This document shows, piece after piece, positions 38,880 to 52,150 of a stretch of DNA of 64,000 nucleotides (positions within the stretch are counted from its first letter, which is position 1; each line of letters opens with the position of its first letter). A program made the translations under genes and the position numbers. The stretch is from Lateolabrax maculatus. Its lineage: Eukaryota; Chordata; Actinopteri; Acropomatiformes; Lateolabracidae. The notes below the pieces were generated by a model. It worked only from the letters and a program-made list of their open reading frames with translations. It made no database searches and was not told the DNA's origin. Location of the stretch: contig CM062214.1 in the NCBI GenBank assembly GCA_031216445.1, positions 17,762,001-17,826,000 on the forward strand, read 5' to 3'.

Positions 38880-41800
38880 GTAAGGAAAAAAAAACCCCGT
38901 CCGCACAGTAAGGTCACCAGGTAGTCCGTTAACAGATTGGGCGTAAGGCATGGCTCTAAACTGTTTGTTTTTCCAGCTCTGTTTTTTTTTTTTTCCTCAA
39001 ACTCTCTTACCTTGAACCACAGCTCCTTATCAGTTTTCATTCAGGATACCAAGCTTTGCTTCTGAACATGCCCCTGGTCTGTAAGTGTGCAAGTAAATCC
39101 TGCAGACACATCTTAACAATCAGGTGTGTTTGGCCACAAACTGAGAGGGACATTACTGATAGACAGAAATTAAGGGGTTTTGAAATGTGCTCAGAAAATC
39201 TTTCCCAATCACCCTATTTTATTCGTCTGGTATTGTTTGGCTTACAATCCTACAATCAAGAGGGTTAGGGTTAGATAGTTAATGATTACTAAAGTCATAC
39301 TTATGGCAAAGGAACAATAATAAAACTAGACTACTAGGTTGACTTGACAAAACATAAATGTGAGACTGTCTACCTTTTATTGCTGGTTCGGAAAATGCCT
39401 AAATGCATGCCAAATATTTAATCACTTTAATGTTTTTCACTTTTGAAGATTTAAGTTCCCTGGAAAGTTGCATTTGAACATTTTCGTGTTACACTAGACC
39501 ACAAAAATGTTCCTGTGAAATCTGGACCTTTTGATGAAGGAAAGTGTTTGTTTGGACTGCTGTTGTCCTTACAACTCTTCTTGCTTTAAGTCTTTAATAA
39601 ATCCCCCACTTACATACAATGAATGACATCTTCAGTGTGTCTGAATATGTTCAGTAAGTGCGTTCTGTAATTGTCAATACAGCCGTTTCAGGTCCTTACT
39701 TCTGTTTTTCCTCCCTGTGTTGCAGGGTTATTGCCAGGTACGTCTGACATGTATATGAATGTATAGACTCACTCAGAGGTTTGAACCTGGTGCCATAGGT
39801 CACTGTAGTAGGTGTTGTGGAAGAGGATTGAGATTTATTTTCACAATCAATGAGCTATCTATGGCAGAACCTCCCTGACCTATATTAAACAGATTCAGTT
39901 TTGGCAGGGGACAGGCCTGTGATTTGGCAAACTTTAAATGCAGGGCCACTCGACCCCGTTGACCCGATGACAAGGCGTGGTATCATGTGTAAAGATGCGA
40001 GCGGCAGTATTTCTGTCTTCTCACTGGCACAGGAGGTGGATTTTCCATAACATCCCTGTTTACTAGAGCCAGCTGGCTGTGACAAGCACTTCAAAGTCAC
40101 AAGTCCAACAATATCAGAATTCATAGCGCGCAAATGTGGGAAACTGATGTGGACTTGGCCCTTATGTCCCACCTTACTGTCCTTGATAAGAAATTATTAT
40201 ATAGAACTTAGCGTTTACTTATAAACCACGGTGTTTGTTGGCTTCAGTAGACTACATTAGATAGAAATAGTAGGACATGGTTTCCCCTTGTTGAAATGGA
40301 TATCAGGCTATGCTCTGTGAGTTTATTTCCACTAAAACTAGCAAGATGAATTGTAAGAAGAGGGAGAGGGGCACAGACCCCATATTGGGACTAAGGCTCG
40401 TAGTAGACATAGCTCACATGCGCTCATGCGTGGCCCGATAGAGCTGGTATTTCTTTCATGCTATCCAAGAAGGGGGGCTTTGAATCAAGACTTTAATCAC
40501 TGGTTTTAACATTGTTTGCAAATGGGGAAGTGAGAAATATGGAATTATAGGAGAAAAACATTCAATACATTCTAATAGATTGTAGTTGAAAAACATTTTA
40601 ATCCTTTGTGAAATACAACTCAAAACATGCCTAAAAACTAGCTGTGTTATGGCACTTTTCAACTGCATTTCAATCTGCTTGTGTTGATTTTAGAATTATT
40701 TGAAATTAAACTACTGATCTAGGTTTTATGCAAGAGTTTTTACAGAATAAAACAGCATATAATGTGTGGCAGAGAGCTTGGATTGAAGTGGACAAAAACT
40801 TTTTGTCAGTTTCAAGATCAGTTTCAAGTTGCGCTTTAAAAGCCCTTTTGTCCTAAGGAGGTCCCCCCATGCTATTTAGGTGAAGGAGTGGTGATAATAT
40901 ACAGTTTGCATACTACTGGCGCCAGACTGACTAGCTGTGTATCTGAGTGACTGAGTTCAGATCCCAGCAATTACTGCCGCCACTCTTAAAGGACCCGCTG
41001 CTATTATGCTTTTCTCCTTCCCCTTTTCCCTGTAGGCGAGGTCACAGTGTGCTCACAAAGTTTTCTTTCCTTTTGTGCTTTTCCTTCTTTTGCAAGTTAT
41101 TCTCTTCATTTCTTCTCTTTTTATTGGATAAAATCAAGGTCTCTGAACACAATGAAGTTAAAAAGCTTCATTTCATTATACTACTACTAAAAGTTCTGGT
41201 TAGTCTCTGTGGTTGTTGTAACGACTGCTTCGGTTAAATAATACATGCTTAAAAAACAGAAACAAATGTGTAGTTTTTATTAGCTTTTTAATGAGCTGTA
41301 AGCTGAAAGGCTTAATTTCAAAGTAGACACCATACTACATTTTAAGTCTTTATGATGGCTTGAAGTTTGTTTGAAATGTTTCTTTTTGCTTTTATTACTC
41401 ATGACTATAACTTCACACAAATTATGATCTAGTAAACCATGTTTGGTTACCTTTGAATTATTGTAATATGAAACATTAAATAGATTGGGATATTTATGTA
41501 GACTACAAGATATGTGTTACGAGATGTTGATAATGATTTCACTGACCAGTTTTGTCAGCCGCTTTACACCACAGGCTTTTAACTTGTTAAGACACAATTA
41601 TTTTCTTGCAGTATATAAGTCCATGTATCCAAACATTGCTTAAAACATTTTAGACAAATCTTCTTAGGCCCCAAAACAGGTTTGAATTGCACATATATGA
41701 CGTTCTTAATGTTTGATTGCTTCACTGCAGGATTGAGTTTTACCTTTCTTTCTTTAAAAGGGTATTTTTTTCCCTCCATCAGGTTATTGACAAGACTGTT

Positions 41801-44800
41801 TTGTATTTCAGAGTCACCCCCACCTCCTTATTCGAGGCTTTCCCCTAATGAAGAACACAAGCCACTGGGTAAGTGACAAACAGACAGATGAGCTCTGTGG
41901 CACCTGAAACATGCTTTTTATTTCATCCTTTTTGATGTTCATCTGAATTCTGCTATTAATATTTGATCCTCTGGTTTATGACTTGCAACCAGGTAGTTGT
42001 AAAACTGTTATTACTTGATTTATTATCTTTTTCCGATATTCATATTTATAGATATCTGTACCCTGTAAATTGCAATGGGCATGGTAAGTCTTTTGTTTAG
42101 GTTCTGGTTTAACAGGAAGAAACAGGAAGAAAGCAATGTGGAAAATTTTAATGGCTGTAATTGGGCACAGTTACTGGCAAACTGCATGGTAGCTTTGAGA
42201 TGAGACCCAGGCCAGCATGTGGCATAATGTCAGCATGCCAGCCAGAGCCAGTGTGGGTAGTATGGTGTGGGTAGTATGTACTGTGAGCTGCTGGGACTCT
42301 GGAGCCTGGCTGCTAGCTGGGGTTGCAAGCCTGAGTACAGCTGAGGTTTCTGGCGGCATTTAGGGGGATGTCATCACGTAAAGCCCATTAATGAAGATGC
42401 CAGGATATCCACAATGGGATGAAGCCCAACCTGGTGTTAATTGTTTTGAATTTGATACAAAATAACAATCATTTTCCTGATGATATGAGGAGGTACACAG
42501 AGGTAGCCGTTTGGTCACTTGGGCTGATGAGTAGTGAGAGTTCAGAGTAACCGTTGTCACTAGCAGGACATGAAGAGCTAATTTCTGTTTTGTTCCCCAC
42601 AGATCTGTCAGACTCCACATTGTCTTACACTGAAACTGAGGCAGCCAGCTCTCCAAATATCACACCAGGGGAATTCTCAGGTGGGTGTGTTTCTCCAACT
42701 GTCTGTTAGTCTCCAAATAAGGCGTGAATATCCGTAAGGTCTGAAGACACTGATTTTAGAAATGAATGATGACAAAAAGTTTATCATCCCAGAGAGGCCG
42801 TTCTGTAAATACTATAGTAATTTATCAAACAAGGACCTCAGCTTCTCAGAGAACTTTAAAGTTTGTTTTTCTGTTGTGCTGTACATTTTGTGAGAGTAGT
42901 GGGCATTTATTTTTTTGTTGGCACTATACATACTGTATAGACTTGGATGGTCAAATGCTGTCTGCAGCAGACATGTGGTTGGCCATACAGTACATGGAAG
43001 TGAATAAGAGTTCTAATCATTGAATGAAATGTATCAGATACTAAATATCAACTTTATTTCCTTTTTGACTTGACTTTGGATACATGTGTGAGCAGCTGTT
43101 TGAAGTAGTAGGGCTGGTACAGTGACACAGTAACTAGCTTGAATAAAGAGTGACTGTATTACAAGAAAAATAAAGCTTGAAAAAGAGCTTCCACTTAATG
43201 CTTCATATGTGAAATTCAGTATTCAGTACTCTGTTTGATTAACACAGAATCTTGATGATGAAATTACCTGTGTGCTAAAGCCAATATCTACATGGATTAG
43301 GGGCTTTGCTTTTTCCCTGAACAATGATTGAAACTGATTGAGTTTTAATAACAAAGCACACAAGACAGATGTTAGTTTGTAAATAAGAGATGTGATATGT
43401 CTTCAATGCTGATGGCTTTGCATGTGGTTGTCTGTGTCTTTGTACATTTGTCCATGTTTAAATATGAGTCTGTCAGTGCATATAGCTTTAAATCAGAATA
43501 ATACAATCTATGAATCACTGTATTATCACGGTTTTTCTGGCTTTGAAATGGTTAAATTATGTCTACTGGGGGGGAATTAAAGGAGGAATCATTTTTGAGT
43601 GTACTTTAATAACAGTTCAGTGCTCTACTGCATAGCTATTGAATGTATCTGGATGAATACACAAACTTACGAAGGTAATTTTTGCACTTTATTCCGTCTC
43701 ATTAGGGGCCATTACAAACAGTCCGAGTTTTAATGATAAAGGTTTCATTGTGAGCCGTGCAGAGGTTCAGTGGGGCGTGTGCGTTGGCCACAGGGCCGGC
43801 CTCCCCTCCTCTGTTTTTCTTTGAGAAATATTTGAGTGGGATCAAACTGTAATAAGATCCAAGCTCACTCAGAAACACACACAAGCACACATAGTTGTGC
43901 TCATGCATGTGCACAGACACTCGCACGTACAACTCTATCTAGCCTGGCTGTAAGTGGGCTGCAGGGAGGGGTGGCTTCAGAGAAATGGAGTTGCTCCTGT
44001 GAATGGGGCCACACCAAAGGAAGCGAGTAGAAACAGTCCTACCCTGTGATTTGACATGAAAAACTCTATTCTCATGGCATAAAGTGAGCATACCTCCCCC
44101 CTCATACTAGGGCCACGGCCAGCATGCACAGCATCATGTGGATGGGGAGTCAGAGCCCTCATTTTTCAGCTTTCAGGGAGCAGCATTTCCTGTTAAAGGG
44201 TCTGCCATAGCTCAGAGGCCTGGACACTGAGCAGTTGACATGACTACCTGGCAGTGAAGTATTCAGTCAGCAAGGGCCCCCTCCTCCCCAGTACACATGC
44301 TGTCACCACCTCAGCATGGCCCGGCGACACTCCCTGAGTCAACAAATGAGGGGCTTGTCAGAGCGCGCACCACAATTCCTCAGAGACTGTGGTGAGGAGG
44401 GAGGATCTAGACATGCTAGGCTTTGGTTTCTTCCAACTGTGTTGCTGCTTGTACAGGCCGGGCCAGATCACTCTGCATTGGCTGTGACACACTCAGCTTC
44501 TTGGACTTGGGAAAGAGAATGACCAGTGCTCTACAGGGTGGTAGTTTTCCGTGGTGTAAGCTAATTGATGTAGCCAGTTTGTCTGTGATCATGTTGCATT
44601 TGGACTGTATGATGGTTCTTTGGTTGTGAATACATAGTGTCCATGTTGAGTGAAACAAACCATCAGCATCTTGACAGTTACACAAATTCTCCACCAAGTA
44701 CTTACTTCCACAATAACGGTAATACATTTATGAGATTTATTTTTGATAGTTATTTTTTGATCTGTTTTACTCTACCTACAAAAACACTACAGAAACATGT

Positions 44801-47800
44801 ATGTGGTCTTGTCGCACGTCCAAACCATACATGAGTCTCACAATACACTACATCGACAAGGAATGGAATCTTTAAAGCAGATGCCTTCAACCGTCTTATT
44901 TTCCACACTGTGGCAACTTGTGGAAGCAATCGCGTCATTGGGACACAGCAAGGTCCGTCAGGTCTGCATTACAACTGACATTGGTGCAAACATAGTGAAC
45001 TCTGTTTTATTAAATAACTGCAGTGTTTTGGCCACCGGCTCCATCTAGCCATTGGTAAGCTATTAACTTATAATTCTTTATGGCCTACTATCTTATTATT
45101 CATTAAAGTGTCAATAGGTTAAAGGATAACACTGATGTTGTTTCATCTTTCCCTTAATGACATTGTATGCATTTAATAAGTGTAAACCCACCTGTTAATT
45201 GGCAGCATTCATCAGCTTTAACGGTAGATGCCCAAGTCCGTGTAGTTTAGATTACAGAAGCCATTGGATCCCATTGTGTCCTGAAAAGCACCAAAAACAT
45301 GCTGCATTGTTACACAAAGTCCTTGGCCGTCATAATCCATCACAATAAAATAGCTCTGTAATGAATAATTACCAAAACCACTATGTTGAGTTTGCACTTC
45401 CCATTTTGTTTTTAATTTCTGACTACTGCCACCCTAAGTAAAGAGGATAAATAACATTCTACCGATTATTTATCATTTTATTTCCTTCAATGCTCAGTAT
45501 ATGTTTGAAAGACATTTGATACAAGGCATTTGATGTAATGGGAATTACAGCAGTTGTTTACATATTTATTATTTAATTTTATTATTCTGTCTTTTAACGT
45601 AAAACCAAGTTGATTCTGTTGAATGTTTGTCACATATTCGTTCTGATAATAAATAATTGTATATCATTAACCATAATTAACCTTCTGGTTTCTTTAGGGT
45701 TCTGTCCTAAGTAGAAAACTCTTTAAACTGTACATAGAGCATTGCAATTATTATTAAATATCGTGATTACAACATCAACAATATAAAAATACTTAACGTG
45801 ATTACAGTTTTGGCCATATCGTCCAGTCCTTGCCTGAAGGCTTCCTTATGACGCAGTTCTGCTTAAACATGCCTGTCATGCATATTCTCAAGTTAACTCG
45901 TGTTGAACGTGTTGCTGACCTGGAGATGACTTTCCCTGTGAATCCCCCTGCAGCTCGGGTAGAGAGAGTGTCTGTGTGTAACCGGAGTTGTATGGGATCC
46001 AGACTCCACCCCTGCAGGAACAAGTAAACCTCTTAAAAGCAAGTCTGGGGGGCACTGGGTGGATGGGTAGGGTGTAGTCAAATAATCAACTACAGTTTGC
46101 AGCCCAGGGCTACAGAAATACCCACTGAGCATTCTTCTGCATCACACAATGGCAGAGAAACAGATCGGAACTGGTTGGTTTGGTATATAAGCTTGTTTTA
46201 CCGCATCAACCAATATTCCGAATATATTCAGTGTAATTTTAAAAGTAGTTCTCTTTCAGTTTTACATTATCTAGTGCTATGTTAATATAGGATATGTGCT
46301 TAAAGCAATGCACTCAGTGTTGTTAAGTTAATGCTAGAGTTACATTTAAGTGCAGATACATTTCTCTCAACCCTCTGGCTGATTAGTTACATGCTAAAAT
46401 GTTCTTACACATGCATTCTTAATCTTCCCCATGTGCACATTCACAGCATTTTGTTTAAATATGGCTGTGTGACAGTGTGGGAGAAAGACAGCCCCACCAG
46501 GCACTCTGTCATGTCTGTCTACCAGTTTTCAAGTCTGTGCATATATAGTATACCTTACTACTGTGTGTGTGAGGGAATGTGCCTTTGCTGGTGCTGCCCT
46601 CCCAGTCTGCCCACACACCTGTTTCCTCACTGCCTGGGCCTCGTCGTGTGGACATCAGAGTGAAGCCCTTTGTAGCAGGTCTCATTGCTTCCTGTATGAC
46701 TGTCTAAGTGGGTGTTTTCCCCCTACACATTGACTTTATTATGTCACTCACATTGTCTCTGACATCGGGGGCTCTTTATGTTTGTCACTCCTTCATTATA
46801 ACGTTGCTCCGGCCAGCTCTTACTCTCAGTGTGAGGAGGCATGCCAAGATGTTTTTGCATTGCTACTTAAGAATTCATTGAAGTCATTGAAGATGTGGTC
46901 TTTGTTGGAGGGATAAGTGTCACTGTGTGTATGATTACCGTATTAACAATTCTTGTGTACAGCGAGGCAGGCCTTCACTCTGTCCCTTGTTGAGACTGTT
47001 GTAATATCATGGCTCCACTCTGCCTACATTCTTCAGTCATCAGAGGTTGTATCCTCAATCAACCCAGTGGAATTTGTCAGCACAACACTGAGTGTACACG
47101 CTCATGTTGGTGTGAGTTGAGCTCACCGATGTGGGCTCCCTCAGATTTGCTGGGTCAGGTGACCCGAGTCGCTGTCCTTTTTTTTTTTATTTTCCTCTTT
47201 TCTTCCCCTTCCTGAGAGTGTAGGAAAGTTGGACTGAAGGAGCGGAAAGATTGAAAGTTGTTAGACGTGGATTACACAGAGTGCTGTTGCGCTTACTGGA
47301 GTGAAGAGGGCATCCGCAGGTAGTCAGGGTTCCCACACAGTAATCAAACAGTGCTCTCCTCCGTCTGCCTGACTGTCTCTGGAGGAAAGGCCAGCGCTGT
47401 CTCTGGATGTCTCGTCTGCAGACAGTCACTGTGTTAGGACCACTCTGGTATTGACTGATTCTTCTATCAGAACAAGACAGTAAGTAGATAGATGGGAAGG
47501 GCCTTAAGTGAGTCATGCAACAGATTTCTCAGGGAAATTACATTGTACTACATGCAGGTGGTGGCACCAAATGAATCTGTAAAGCTTTTCTTTAAAACAT
47601 TTTTTGTTTGTGTTTCTTCCTTAGGATCCTCATTTAAGTCCTGATGCATACTGATATACATTCACATGCAACAGCAAAGCAAATTAAATTGTGCACTCAA
47701 TACTAATCATAGCCTGCCCGCCTGTGTCAGGAAGAGGCCAACACTAAGCATCAAACCATTCCCTCTGTCTGTGTCAGAGACAGTGGAAATGCATGGAATA

Positions 47801-50800
47801 ATTAGAGAGTCTAATCAAGGCATGTGATGCTTCCTCTTGATTAAAGTAGATTAGACTGGGCTCGTACTTGTTGATCTGACTTTGAAGGCATGTGATTCCA
47901 CTTCTGCTAGGAACTAATTAAATAGCATATCTACTGTACACATCTGAAAAGATTTTAGATTGATTGCATGTCTAATTTGCACTGAACTGTCTCGTTCTGT
48001 TTTTCCGTATTAGATCATCTATTTAGTTCATTGCAGTGGCCTTGGTATTTTGTGGATGGCTCTTTCAAGTTTTGCTCTATTTTTTCTCCCCCGAGTTTAA
48101 GTGATGCTGAGTGACATAATCTAGGTGACATCATGTACAGCACACCCAAATCCACAACCAAATGATAAATTTGTAGCTCAAGAACCATCATATTCAATTG
48201 AATAGTAATAATTGTCATCCTGCGCCTCTATCTTTTGTGGATTATTTTATAATGTAGTGTGTTGAGTATATGCAGTATTTCCCGCTCTGCAGACTTATAG
48301 CCTTCTTGATAGCCTTCACTGACTCTGCAATGCTCAGACAGAGGTATGGGCTGATGGAGTGACAACTGCATCAGCATGTTGGCGATGTCCCCTTCCCCAC
48401 CTCGAGGCATGATCCCCCCTGCTCCGTCCCACAGACCCCAGAGTGATGCAGCCCGGGCTCATCTCCCCCTGCAGAATGGCACATGGCCTCAGGTTTCCAC
48501 CGCAGCCCTGAGCCTTCCCAGCTCCTGCCCGCCCACACTCCCTCAGGAGCCCCAATGCTCCAGGATACGGGATGTGGAAATAATGTGACTCGAGTGCTTC
48601 CACCCTGCCTCCCGAAATCAGGTTTTGCGGATTGTTTATTTGAGGGGAAGGAGGCCTCAGACAAACATCCTGTTTTAAAAAGCTGCCTGGGTTTTGTAGC
48701 AGTGCAGGGCGGTGAATTGCCCCTTTGACAGTGGGGGGAGACTGAGGAATGTTGAAGAGAAGGCCAGCATCTCGGGGGACATGAGGGGGCTCTCCTCATC
48801 CGTTTGTCATGTCCAGTTTGCAGAGTCCATTTTAAGCTAGGGACACAGGGTTGTAGCTATACATCCTGAAGCGCTTTGTGCTCTATTCTCTCTGTAGTGG
48901 TGTAGGGCCTGTACCCACAGTCCTCGTCTCAAGTATCCGTTCCTGTCCTGGGAGACTGGCTTCCGTTTCCCCTTACGTAACACACATACACATAGGAAAA
49001 GAGCCATTGATAAGAGCGATAAGGCCATTTTTCATTTTCCCTTTCTCAGCATTGTTAGACTCTGGCGTGTCAGAAATCCACTTTCAACTTTTTCTCTCAG
49101 GGGTTATGACATTGAAGATCCTCAGTAGAGTCCTCCACAGTCTACATGGCCTATTGGCTCATTATTATAACATGTTTGTTATTGTGTATGCAAGGGTATT
49201 GCATGTGTGTGTGTGATTATTTGTGATATGATTGCTTTGGAGTTTGTTTACCATTTGTCAAATTGCAGTGGGACCCTCTGGCCATTAGAGTAGGATCTTT
49301 TATTTTTGGTTTCCAGTTTTTTTTATTTTTCCTAAGACTTTAAGATGTGAGCCAAGTCAAGATTAACAGCATTTACAAAAAAGCTTTAAAGAAATCTCCC
49401 CTAGTGTGGGCTGTCTTTGTCAACGGAAATGCTAGTTTGAAGTGAGCACTCCTCGTCATCTTAAACTGTCTTAATAGAGGTAGTGTATTTGTCAGAAGAG
49501 TGGACTTCCAGTCCGAACTGGCAACACGGGTCCTAGACGCGGTGAGGTAATGTGACCTCTACGTGCAGAGTGAAAGCCGTGCTAATCTAAAGCAGTCCTT
49601 GGAGAGTCCTGAAACCCTTTACATGTCAACAGAAACTAGCCTGCTGAGGTTAGTATTTATCTGTGTCCGCTTGGCAAGCCAGTGTGGTGCCAGTGCTGCT
49701 GGGTGTTTGACTAACTTCTGAAGGGCTTACAGATAAAGATAAATCTATAGCCTCATACATGACCATGAGTCTAAGCTCACAGTGCTGTGCTTGTCAATTG
49801 AATTTCCAGAGTGTACTGTGCTCAAACAGGATAAGGTGAACTGTGTTTTATTTTAGGGCTTACCCCACAGATAGAAAGTGCAGAAATAATCTGTAAAAAT
49901 AACAGGAGGTGTGCCCAGGCCATAATTTCTGTGCCATATTCTACTTTAGCAAACAAAGTATATGAGCTAATCTTGTCGTGTGCTCAGGGAGGGCTGCTGT
50001 TACCATCTTGTCTTCCTTCACACCGCGGCGCAACACCAGCCTCCGCCAATAGCTCCATTCATTCAGCTCAGGGCACAGGGTTACAGCAACAAATAAAGAG
50101 TGTGCAATGCCATTAAAAATGTAAGGAATGTCCAACTGTTAGTTTAGTGTTTTAGTGCGCCTCCTCTCAAGGCTGAGAGGGTGAACAATACTCCATTTGA
50201 GCTGGCCACTGTAAATGTGCTAGCCTTGCAATGCCTGGCAGGCAGTAGTGAAGGGGGTGCCAGTTGTGGATGCTGTTTTTATTTTCTGACCATTTTACCC
50301 ACAATTATAAATCCAGACACTGGCCTTGGCCAGCTATGATTTAGGCCCGTGGTCTGATTGCTGGCGAAAATAGATTTAAGATTTTTTTTTTTTTCCTTCC
50401 TCCCCAGAGGAGCATTGACAGTTGTGCCTGAACCTATGGCTGTCAGTATTTTTAAAACTCAGAATAGCCAACACATTCTTTGAGCCTCCAGAATGCTGTG
50501 TGTGGATTAACTGTTGGGGCCCATGTCATTCGACATCTCTACACAAGCCTTTTACCGCCTGAGGGAAAGGATTGGAGCTCATTGTTGATGGGTGAACAGC
50601 AAACTCCCAGTGTATCTAGGCCTGCTTAATTTTCTCTCTACTGTACATGTGTAAACTGAGAGACAGGGACTTGAGTCTTTTTTTTTTCCTCTTTCCTTAT
50701 CTTGAACCTGATCTTCTGGAGCTATATCTTCATTCCACTCCCTTGTCCTAACATGGGGCCAAGTATGATAGACATCATATGGCGCCTTTGATCTTGTTCC

Positions 50801-52103
50801 TGAAAGATGATGCCTTTTAAATCTGAGCAGAAAACCTTTACATTGAGTGATGGTCCACCAAAACAGCCCCGATAATATATTGTTTGCTATGGCTTAGCTC
50901 ACTGTTCTGCGAAAGGTATTTCAATTCCAGAGCATGTGCAAGTATGTATGTCCTCAGGTTCTACACAAGGCACTTGACAAGGCAGATTGTACTCTGGGAT
51001 CAAGTTTTTGCAAGTAGTAGTTATTACAAGTCATAAACATGCTTATGTGAAAAAAAATGCCATTGATTGTGTTCCCCGGGGAACGTGTGTTTTTGTTTTG
51101 TGTTATGTGTGTTTTATTTATCTTTATTTGTGTGCATTTCTGAAGACATTGTGTGGCTCAGTACGTGCAGTCAGGCTGTCGCATTTCAGGGTACGGTTTA
51201 GATTAGAGGTCTGGCTGTAGCTTCCCCCTCTTCCCCTCTCTGTGACTGCCAGCACATAATTTACTTAATGAAATCCTGCCATTCCCTTTAGCTTCAAGAT
51301 TTTTTGCAGATGTTGACAGGGAAGGACTTTGTGAATTATTGGAAATGTTCACTCCTGCATTTTTAATGAATGTCTTGCTTGTTGTGAACGGGCTGACTTG
51401 TCGAAGATGGGGGAAACAGTTGTCTTTGTTTGGGGAGCTGGTGTCTGGATGCCCGCGGTGGAGCAGTGTGGGTTACAGCCCAGCAAGTGTTGTGATTGAA
51501 ACAGAAACTCTGGTGCCACATTATCCTGACAGAACACATTCTCCTCACAGACTCTGATCCACTGGGCCGATCAATAGAAAACCATTGTTTGAACGGCAAC
51601 TCTGTCCATCATAGCCGGTCCACCTCCCAGCCCGGTGGAAACCAAATACCTAGCTTTCGCCTTAAATTTGTCAGACTAATATAACTCGTAATAGTAGAGT
51701 TCCTTATTGTTCATTTGAAACCAATCCTTCATATAGGCCAGCTAAAGTCAGTTTCCTCCCTCAGCGTAGGGTCTTACCTTTCGACTATGAAGAAAAGTAT
51801 GAATTCAATTAAAGAGAAATTTAGTTTAGAGTTTGTGTGTAAAAGTTTCAGACCACACAGCCGACACTTCCCCTCTCGTGACGGTGAGAATTTTTCACCA
51901 AACAAGATTCTTTAATGACAAGAAAGAAAGCAACCTTCTTGCTGCACCCCCCACCCCCACAGCCCTAACCAGAGTAGGAAGTTAGGAGGCACAGCGAGGG
52001 GAGGAGGGGGGAGTTCAGGAATGTGCAGGGTCTCCTCTACTCAAACGCTCCAGCCTTCTTGGCTCGAACCTCCCTCACACACTCACAAACAAACACACTC
52101 ACA

Positions 52104-52150
<47 letters not shown>

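Larger units (their letters stand above)
38880..41811 (+). other. smad6: smad6 intron 1
   Basis: A 2932-bp phase-1 intron with GTAAGG donor and TTTGTATTTCAG acceptor. It contains a candidate 12-nt microexon (39726-39737) and a composite Smad site (40918-40931), both listed separately. The rest is AT-rich, with no recognised repeat. Confidence 0.9.

Noticed and set aside
38081..38911. Single-exon reading of 276 codons ending GKEKKTPSAQ
   Set aside because: The last ten codons lie beyond a perfect CAG|GTAAGG donor, and the protein continues in exon 2 with the correct phase and the Smad6 sequence.
41034..41087. Acceptor-like CCTTTTCCCTGTAG in intron 1
   Set aside because: There is a good pyrimidine tract, but no suitable donor follows at exon-like distance in a compatible frame.
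48334..48799. Overlapping ORFs of 81-142 codons in intron 3
   Set aside because: A local GC-rich patch opens several frames on both strands; none resembles a protein.
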